Positions 58,624-64,000 of a stretch of DNA of 64,000 bases are shown here, piece after piece; the stretch's first letter is position 1, and the number at the start of each line of letters is the position of its first letter. The DNA is taken from contig NZ_OY762426.1 in NCBI RefSeq assembly GCF_963665675.1, positions 682,001 through 746,000 of the forward strand, read 5' to 3'. The stretch is from an uncultured Methanolobus sp. Its GTDB lineage: Archaea; Halobacteriota; Methanosarcinia; Methanosarcinales; Methanosarcinaceae. A program made the translations under genes and the position numbers. The notes beneath the pieces were generated by a model, which had not been told where the DNA came from, ran no database searches, and worked only from the letters and a program-made list of their open reading frames with translations.

Positions 58624-59206
58624 TCTCGTCCTCTTTTGCAAGCTGCATTAATAATGCTGAAATGTACTTATCTCTCTTTTCGGCCAGTGTATTCAATATT
58701 GTCTGTTCCCTGGCGGACAATACTGCCAGCTCAACTATGTTTTTCTGGATACTCAAAGAAGGTAGGTGAACAGGCATTTGTTCCAGTTGTTTGCTTCTGA
58801 TCATGTTAACTGAGGTCCCTGCCTGCACAGAAGTCAGATACCGCTGGGCCTCGGTCTGGCTAATATACCAGTTCAAATATTCTGGCAAAACAGTTTCAGG
58901 ATTTGTAACTCTTATCCTTATCAAAGGAGCAGCAATAATAGATTTTTCAGGATTTTTCAGGATGACAGCAGAAGTGTTAATTAGTCCTCTTGACCTGAAT
59001 GCCAGGTCTCCTTTTCGGGCAAAATGTTGTTCTTTTGGAGTCTGCATATCAATTTTCATCAATCCGGTGCAATCTACAGTATTATTATCAAGCAGGTCTT
59101 TCATCTGGATGACTGTGACATTCCCATTTTCAGATACTTCAAGTTTCGATCTGAATGAATATCCCATTTGTACTGTTGCGATATCTTTGATTTTTATACC
59201 ACTCAC
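58607..59206 (-). CDS. half-length HsdS-like specificity protein, first gene of RM operon
   Basis: A 199-aa protein with one target-recognition domain (MSGIKIKDIATVQMGYSFRS ... LEYLNWYISQTEAQRYL) and one C-terminal helix (PSLSIQKNIVELAVLSAREQ). A single TRD can dimerise to read a palindromic bipartite site, or may replace part of the full HsdS downstream. It is the promoter-proximal gene and overlaps hsdM. The ATG lies within the expected leaderless distance of the TATA box between the two operator palindromes. Confidence 0.85.
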   Translation of the reverse strand: MSGIKIKDIATVQMGYSFRSKLEVSENGNVTVIQMKDLLDNNTVDCTGLMKIDMQTPKEQHFARKGDLAFRSRGLINTSAVILKNPEKSIIAAPLIRIRVTNPETVLPEYLNWYISQTEAQRYLTSVQAGTSVNMIRSKQLEQMPVHLPSLSIQKNIVELAVLSAREQTILNTLAEKRDKYISALLMQLAKEDENDEKD

Positions 59207-59211
59207 ATATC

Positions 59212-59272
59212 ACAGTAATGTAGTTACTGTATTTATGTATTTTCTCTATTTTTACAGTAATCTAATTACTGT
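59212..59272 (-). promoter_or_regulatory. twin palindromic operators flanking the RM-island promoter
   Basis: Two copies of ACAGTAA-n5-TTACTGT lie at 59212-59230 and 59254-59272 (7-bp arms, spacers TGTAG and TCTAA; centres 42 bp apart, four helical turns). On the minus strand a TATA-like sequence (ATACATAAATAC, about 59231-59245) sits between them, and the downstream copy occupies the transcription start and the first gene's ATG region. This is a repressor or controller binding arrangement. The protein that binds is not identified. Confidence 0.75.
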
Positions 59273-59750
59273 AAAATTAAACAGTAGTAAAAGCATATAC
59301 TTGCATTATTGAATTGTTATCAGTCTGCAAACGGATCTATCGCGGATTATGAATAACTTGAATGGTCCCGAAGGGTCCGGTGAAGCCGGCGTTTTCCCAT
59401 ACATAAGAATAAATGAAGTAATTCATGTAGTACTATGTGATACTTTCTTCGCAGGTATTCTGTAGATTTCTCGGCACAAATACATTATGTTTGGAATAAT
59501 CTTCTGTACGGAAGTATTGGAAAATGCCGCCTTCGGCGGATGGTTACTTTGTTTTTAGTTTGCAGGTTGTTTTTGTGGAGGTGAAAAAGAGCAATGTATG
59601 TATCACTTATATCACTAAGATTTCTACAGAACCAAAATTTGGCTACTAAAAGAACAAATGCACTAAAACTTAGAAAAAAGCAGTTTTGCGCAGAATTCAG
59701 CTGAACCTGCGCAAATGAATTTAAATTTGTATTTCTTGTTTTCAGGATAT
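59273..59750. other. intergenic between RM operon and thermosome
   Basis: No gene of note. A GC-rich hairpin (CCGCC-TTC-GGCGG, 59527-59539) and a GC-rich patch near 59363-59390 (CCCGAAGGG, CCGG-TGAAG-CCGG) stand out from AT-rich surroundings and may be an unannotated RNA or recombination scar. Not supported further. Confidence 0.35.
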
Positions 59751-61400
59751 TTACATATCCATCATACCTGGCATTCCTCCAGGTGGCATGCCTGGAACCA
59801 TGTCTTCTGCTGAAGGTCCTGCTGGTCCCTGCTTGGATGCAATGATGTCGTCAATCCTGAGAATCATGACTGCGGATTCTGCTGCTGAGTTGATTGCCTG
59901 GGTCTTTATCCTGAGTGGCTCTACGACTCCAGCTTCCCACATGTCGATTACCTTTCCTTCGTAGACATTAAGACCTGCTGTCTTTACGCCCTTCTCGTGG
60001 TGTGCACGGAGCTCCATGAGCATGTCTATTGGGTCAAGACCTGCATTCTCTGCAAGGGTTCTTGGGACTACTTCAAGAGCCTCTGCGAATGCCTTGACTG
60101 CAAGCTGCTCTCTTCCACTGAGTGTTGCTGCGTATTCCTGGAGTCTGAGTGCAACCTCTACTTCAGGTGATCCGCCACCAGCTACGAGCTTCTCGTCTTC
60201 GATTGCTACGCCGACTACTCTGAGGGAGTCATTAAGTGCTCTCTCAATATTGTCAATTACGTGCTCTGTTCCGCCACGGAGGAGAATTGAAACTGCCTTT
60301 GGATTGTCACAGCCTGTTACGAAGGTCATTGGGTCGCCGCCGATCTTCTTCTCTTCTACAAGGTCTGCCTTACCCATATCAGCATCTGTGATCTCGTCAA
60401 CATTTGTGATAAGTTTTCCACCAGTTGCTCTTGCAAGTTTCTGCATGTCACTCTTCTTTACACGCCTGATTGCGAAAACACCTGCTTTTGCAAGGTAGTG
60501 CTGTGCCATGTCATCGATTCCCTTCTGGCAGAATACGACGTTCGCACCGCTGCCTACTACCTTGTCAACGAGATCCTTGATCATCTTTTCTTCCTGGTCA
60601 AGGAAGGACTGGAGCATCTCCGGGGATGTGATTGAGATCTCAGCATCGACTTCTGTGTCTTTGAGTTCGATTGCTGTGTTGATGAGTGCGATCTTTGCGT
60701 TTGCTACCTTCTTTGGCATATTGGTGTGTACGCGTTCCTTGTCGATGATCATACCTTCGATAAGCTCGGATTCCTCGATACGTGCACCGACTTTCTTCTC
60801 TACCTTAATATTGTCCATGTCGACCTTGTTGTCTTCATCAACAATGCTTGTGATAGCAGCAACTGAGATGTTTGCAAGGACTTCCTTTGTTGCTTCTGCA
60901 CCCTTACCGGTCATTGCTGTTCCGGAAATGTTCAGGAGTATATCCCTGTTTTCTCTGGTGACTGATTTTGCAAGTGCCTTAATGATCTCGCTAGCTTTTT
61001 CTGAAGCCATTCTGTAACCGGATGCGATGATTGTTGGGTGTACGTCCTGCTCGATAAGCTCTTCTGCTTTCTTGAGGAGTTCACCAGCAATTACAGCAGC
61101 TGTTGTTGTTCCGTCTCCAACTTCGTCGTCCTGGGTCTTGGAAACTTCAACGATCATCTTTGCTGCCGGGTGCTCGATGTCCATTTCCTTAAGGATGGTT
61201 GCACCATCGTTTGTAATTACTACATCTCCGAGGCTGTCTACAAGCATCTTGTCCATACCTTTTGGACCAAGTGTTGTTCTTACAGCTTCAGCGACTGCTT
61301 TAGCAGCCATGATGTTGTTGCTCTGTGCTTCTCTGCCTCTGGTTCTCTGGCTTCCTTCTCTTAATATGAAAATTGGCTGTCCTGCCATCTGTCCTGCCAT
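59751..61400 (-). CDS. thermosome subunit (group II chaperonin)
   Basis: A 549-aa Hsp60-family group II chaperonin that folds cytosolic proteins in a double-ring complex. ATP-site motifs: [33 protein letters not shown]; the end is the typical GGM repeat ([14 protein letters not shown]). Full length, with GGAGG before the ATG. TATA box at 61472-61480. Probably a heat-responsive single gene; paralogues elsewhere in the genome cannot be judged here. Confidence 0.96.
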   Translation of the reverse strand: MAGQMAGQPIFILREGSQRTRGREAQSNNIMAAKAVAEAVRTTLGPKGMDKMLVDSLGDVVITNDGATILKEMDIEHPAAKMIVEVSKTQDDEVGDGTTTAAVIAGELLKKAEELIEQDVHPTIIASGYRMASEKASEIIKALAKSVTRENRDILLNISGTAMTGKGAEATKEVLANISVAAITSIVDEDNKVDMDNIKVEKKVGARIEESELIEGMIIDKERVHTNMPKKVANAKIALINTAIELKDTEVDAEISITSPEMLQSFLDQEEKMIKDLVDKVVGSGANVVFCQKGIDDMAQHYLAKAGVFAIRRVKKSDMQKLARATGGKLITNVDEITDADMGKADLVEEKKIGGDPMTFVTGCDNPKAVSILLRGGTEHVIDNIERALNDSLRVVGVAIEDEKLVAGGGSPEVEVALRLQEYAATLSGREQLAVKAFAEALEVVPRTLAENAGLDPIDMLMELRAHHEKGVKTAGLNVYEGKVIDMWEAGVVEPLRIKTQAINSAAESAVMILRIDDIIASKQGPAGPSAEDMVPGMPPGGMPGMMDM

Positions 61401-61471
61401 AATTGTCTATCCTCCTATGTTATGAAATTAGAATGACATTTATTCTCAAGTCGTTTTTTAATGTTTGTAGT

Positions 61472-61480
61472 TCTATATAA
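61472..61480 (-). promoter_or_regulatory. TATA box of thermosome gene
   Basis: The minus strand reads GCTTATATAGAAC about 75 bp before the ATG, predicting a leader near 50 nt that includes the GGAGG ribosome site. Confidence 0.55.
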
Positions 61481-61594
61481 GCATATCGGATTGGCTGATT
61501 TCTTCACGGAGAATAAATAAGCTACTCACAATTGAAAAAAAGCTGTCTGATTAATGAAAAATAAAGAAAAAAAGATTGGTGAAAGTGAGAATCC

Positions 61595-61768
61595 TCACCT
61601 TACAATTGACTTCGGGGATCTGCTAAGGAATCTTCTCTTAGCACCGGATGAGGTGTATCTCTGTGCTGGTCCCGGATGTGCCTTTCCTTCCCTGCACTTT
61701 GGTACCTTGATTGTTCTTCCTTTGCGTCCTTTTACCTTTGACCATTCAATGCTGCCTGTCTTACCCAT
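61595..61768 (-). CDS. 57-aa basic protein, DUF5350-like
   Basis: A small gene on the minus strand from ATG at 61768 behind GAGGAT. The product starts [18 protein letters not shown] and ends [13 protein letters not shown]; very basic, no membrane span. Methanogen-specific small proteins of this kind (DUF5350, by recollection) look ribosome- or RNA-associated. A TATA box lies at about 61846-61856 on the minus strand (ACTATATATCTAGG). The plus-strand ORF of the same region is a shadow. Confidence 0.72.
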   Translation of the reverse strand: MGKTGSIEWSKVKGRKGRTIKVPKCREGKAHPGPAQRYTSSGAKRRFLSRSPKSIVR

Positions 61769-61945
61769 GATAAAATCCTCTTGAATTATTATTTATAATC
61801 ATTTGTAAATTAATGTTACTTTTAAGTTCTTTTATGTTTAACCTAGATATATAGTTCTAGTCGTTGAGTTCACTTCTAAACGTAACGCTTATTATTAAAG
61901 CTTACGGGAATATCATAGCAAAAATACTTGTAGACAGCAGAGATT

Positions 61946-62671
61946 ATGCATCCATATTGGCAGGAGTTGATGAAAATAATCCCGGCAACTGAGAAACAGC
62001 TGGAAGCAGTAAAAGATGAGTTTCATGGAGTGAAAGATTATCCTACTGAAGAGCTCATATCTATTATACAGGAAGTTGGTTTTGAATGTGATTTCTGTGC
62101 CCGCTGTTGTACAAGGCAGTTCAATGACCATGTCTTCCTTCTTAATGAAGATGCCATTAGAATGAAACAGATAGATAATGATTGCATGGAACCTGCACCA
62201 TATTTTGAGTTATGCGATCAGCAAGGCCGTTTCTATGTATCCGGCTATGCACTAAAAGCAAAAGAAGATGGTTCATGTATTTTCCTCAATGAAGATAAGA
62301 GATGTAAGATATATGATCAACGCCCCACAATTTGCAGCCTTTATCCCTACATGCTTCATCGCGAGCCGGATGAAGACGGCAATGTAGACTGGAGGCAGAT
62401 AAGCGGTCTTAACCAGCACGGTTGCTATCATATTGATATTAGTGACGATGAAGCAAGTGAGATTGCAGATCAGATCAAATCATACGAAACCAGTTATCTT
62501 TCCCAGCTAATTGAGTTCTTCAAAAAAGCAGAGGAACACTTCAGCAAGAATAAACTGAAACACGTTCAGGGTGTCTACGACAGGGAAATGAGGAAATTCA
62601 ACAAAGGCGGAGAAATTGCAGTATTTGTCTATTATAATGGTGAATTCGTAGGGCAGAGTTTCAAAAGATAA
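61946..62671 (+). CDS. YkgJ-family CxxCxxCC metal-binding protein
   Basis: A 241-aa cytosolic protein with a cysteine cluster at about 49-56 (CDFCARCC) and further cysteines in CKIYDQRPTICSLYPYM (about 118-134), the pattern of the Fe-S/Zn-binding YkgJ (PF03692) family. The C-terminal third is charged and helical. Role unknown; family members are linked to Fe-S assembly or to modification of flagellin-like proteins in bacteria. Convergent with the downstream radical SAM gene. Confidence 0.85.
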   Translation: MHPYWQELMKIIPATEKQLEAVKDEFHGVKDYPTEELISIIQEVGFECDFCARCCTRQFNDHVFLLNEDAIRMKQIDNDCMEPAPYFELCDQQGRFYVSGYALKAKEDGSCIFLNEDKRCKIYDQRPTICSLYPYMLHREPDEDGNVDWRQISGLNQHGCYHIDISDDEASEIADQIKSYETSYLSQLIEFFKKAEEHFSKNKLKHVQGVYDREMRKFNKGGEIAVFVYYNGEFVGQSFKR

Positions 62672-62690
62672 AATAATGGGGACTAAAATA

Positions 62691-63797
62691 TCATTCCCAT
62701 GTACCGGTTGCCTTACCTGTCAGCGCAAGTTTTCCCATTACTTTTTTGTAACGCTTGCTAACAGGCGATGTTTTCACATCAACATAAGGAGTTCCAGGAA
62801 GTGGAGTCAGATAATGTGAATGCACATTTCCTCCCTTTTTGCAAATCCACTGAATAAGTTCCAGACTCATGTCCTGCTCTTCTTCAGTCTCATCCGGGAA
62901 ACCAACCATGAAATCTACCATAGGGGTAATTCCATGATCAAAACAAAGTTCCAGACTATGGACAACATCATCGACGGTGTGCCCTCTGAGGATCTCTCTC
63001 AGGATTCTGTCACTTCCGGATTGTGCACCAAGACTCACTTTTGAGTTTGTGCAATACTTTGTGATAAGTTCCAGTGACTCATTGGTGACAAATTCCGGTC
63101 TGACCTCTGACGGGAATGTCCCAAAGAAAATATCTCTGGCTCCTGTATCCTTCAATGCTGACAGGAGTTTTTCCACCTTATCAAAACGTGGATGAATCCC
63201 GTCACTTCCATATGCCATTGAATTTGAAGACGTGAATCTCAGATCACGATAATGTCTTGCATATTTCACAATGTTGTCAATACTTCTATGCCTCATTTTA
63301 TTTCCAAAAAGCCGGGGAGTCTGACAGTATCTGCACCTGAAAGGACATCCTCTGCTGATTTCAAGAGGTGACATCACTATGTCCGGGTCAAAACATGGAT
63401 ATTTATCAAGGTCAACAGGTTCCCTTTTTTCAGTGATAATGTTTTTTCCTGAATTGTCCCTGTAGGCTATTCCTTTTACAGTGGAAATATCTTTCCCTGA
63501 TTTAATTGCATCAATAAGTTCAGGTAAAGTCTCCTCGCCTTCGCCGATAACCACATAATCAAAAAAATCAAGAGTTTCATCAGGTGCTCCCGAAGGATGA
63601 GGGCCGCCTGCGATAAATATAGATTCGGTGTCTGCTTTTTCAATCTCGTTAAAAATGAAATCCTTTTGTCTGGTGGCAAAGCTGTATATCATTACTCCAT
63701 CTTGGGGCTTTTTGACCTTCAAAGCCTCCGGCACAAGAGGTGCCAGTGCAGCAAAACTGTACGTATTCTTCTTGTTCCAGCGAAAGCAGACATCCAT
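62691..63797 (-). CDS. B12-binding domain / radical SAM protein
   Basis: A 368-aa protein. Residues about 1-120 are a cobalamin-binding-like N-terminal domain (FIAGGPHPSGAPDETL, VVIGEGEETLPEL), and residues about 140-330 the radical SAM core with the 4Fe-4S site CPFRCRYC. FMVGFPDETEEEQ is the family's late motif. Likely a methyl- or carbon-transfer or thioether enzyme of archaeal type; the substrate is unknown. Same direction as the truncated DUF126 gene upstream, 24 nt apart, possibly one transcript. Confidence 0.88.
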   Translation of the reverse strand: MDVCFRWNKKNTYSFAALAPLVPEALKVKKPQDGVMIYSFATRQKDFIFNEIEKADTESIFIAGGPHPSGAPDETLDFFDYVVIGEGEETLPELIDAIKSGKDISTVKGIAYRDNSGKNIITEKREPVDLDKYPCFDPDIVMSPLEISRGCPFRCRYCQTPRLFGNKMRHRSIDNIVKYARHYRDLRFTSSNSMAYGSDGIHPRFDKVEKLLSALKDTGARDIFFGTFPSEVRPEFVTNESLELITKYCTNSKVSLGAQSGSDRILREILRGHTVDDVVHSLELCFDHGITPMVDFMVGFPDETEEEQDMSLELIQWICKKGGNVHSHYLTPLPGTPYVDVKTSPVSKRYKKVMGKLALTGKATGTWE

Positions 63798-63821
63798 AAG
63801 TAAATCTCAGCTACAACTCAG

Positions 63822-64000
63822 TTATTCGTTCTTTAGCTCAACAAAAGCATTTGTGCTGTTAACGATAACCCTGTCACCATTCTTCAGCACTTCATATGGG
63901 TCTTTTTCAAGCCTGTCAACAAGAGGTACTTCAGATATAATTGCTCCAACAGCTACGATAGGTTCAGATTCAAGGTTAATCATTGCAGCAGGAGCGACAC
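63822..64000 (-). CDS. DUF126 / AcnX swivel-domain subunit, 5' end missing
   Basis: The gene runs off the right edge; about 59 residues remain, including VAPAAMINLESEPIVAVGA and IPLVDRL-like VPLVDRLEKDPYEV. This matches the DUF126 swivel subunit of the archaeal phosphomevalonate dehydratase / aconitase X, used in the modified mevalonate route to isoprenoids. Stop TAA at 63824-63822. Confidence 0.85.
   Translation of the reverse strand, partial: VAPAAMINLESEPIVAVGAIISEVPLVDRLEKDPYEVLKNGDRVIVNSTNAFVELKNE

Overview
The window looks like a chromosomal segment of a methanogenic archaeon of the Methanosarcinaceae (Methanolobus / Methanomethylovorans type). The evidence is an archaeal rRNA operon with tRNA-Ala between 16S and 23S and tRNA-Cys after 5S, a group II chaperonin (thermosome), an Orc1/Cdc6 initiator, a YcaO-TfuA pair of the type that thioamidates methyl-coenzyme M reductase, an AcnX/DUF126-type mevalonate-pathway subunit at the right edge, and large PKD / PQQ-propeller / cohesin-dockerin surface proteins. 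Genus-level placement is inference.

Layout. 1-5.4 kb: complete rRNA operon on the minus strand. 5.6-9.4 kb: an APC permease fused to two USP domains and, divergently, an exported C39-like peptidase. 9.4-11.4 kb: a gene graveyard with a broken orphan cas6b and a broken AlbA_2-type ATPase between inverted repeats. 11.4-22.1 kb: three large exported proteins on the minus strand; two share a near-identical C-terminal dockerin-like module and one carries both cohesin and dockerin. 22.5-30.8 kb: mobile-element zone with an IS66-family element, a GDP-mannose gene (manC-like), an IS1634-family element, a fragment of another propeller protein, and an IS4/ISH8-like element with an ISH3-like element nested inside it. 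30.8-34.6 kb: remains of a polymorphic-toxin locus, with a 5'-truncated toxin, a displaced second toxin tip split by an IS66-type MITE with perfect target duplication, and three paralogous putative immunity genes.

34.7-49.6 kb: housekeeping and redox genes. These are Mrp/ApbC with a DUF134 regulator, UppP, a four-gene NifX-NifX-(MinD+ferredoxin)x2 cluster, an MBL-rhodanese persulfide-dioxygenase-like enzyme, a DtxR-like regulator followed by a Zn/Mn ABC transporter, YcaO-TfuA, a new 46-aa ORF, a SufS-like cysteine desulfurase and Cdc6. 49.6-59.3 kb: type I restriction-modification island on the minus strand (half-length HsdS, HsdM, RhuM, broken genes, full HsdS, a small unknown protein, HsdR, a YgjP-like metallopeptidase), headed by two identical-arm palindromes flanking the TATA box. 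59.7-64 kb: thermosome, a 57-aa basic protein, a YkgJ-type Fe-S/Zn protein, a B12-binding/radical SAM protein and the truncated DUF126 gene.

The best candidate for an under-described system is the 30.8-34.6 kb toxin/immunity locus. It has the architecture of bacterial contact-dependent polymorphic toxins (displaceable PD-(D/E)XK nuclease tip plus immunity gene array), here in an archaeon. Second are the shared C-terminal module of the secreted giants and the twin operators of the RM island.
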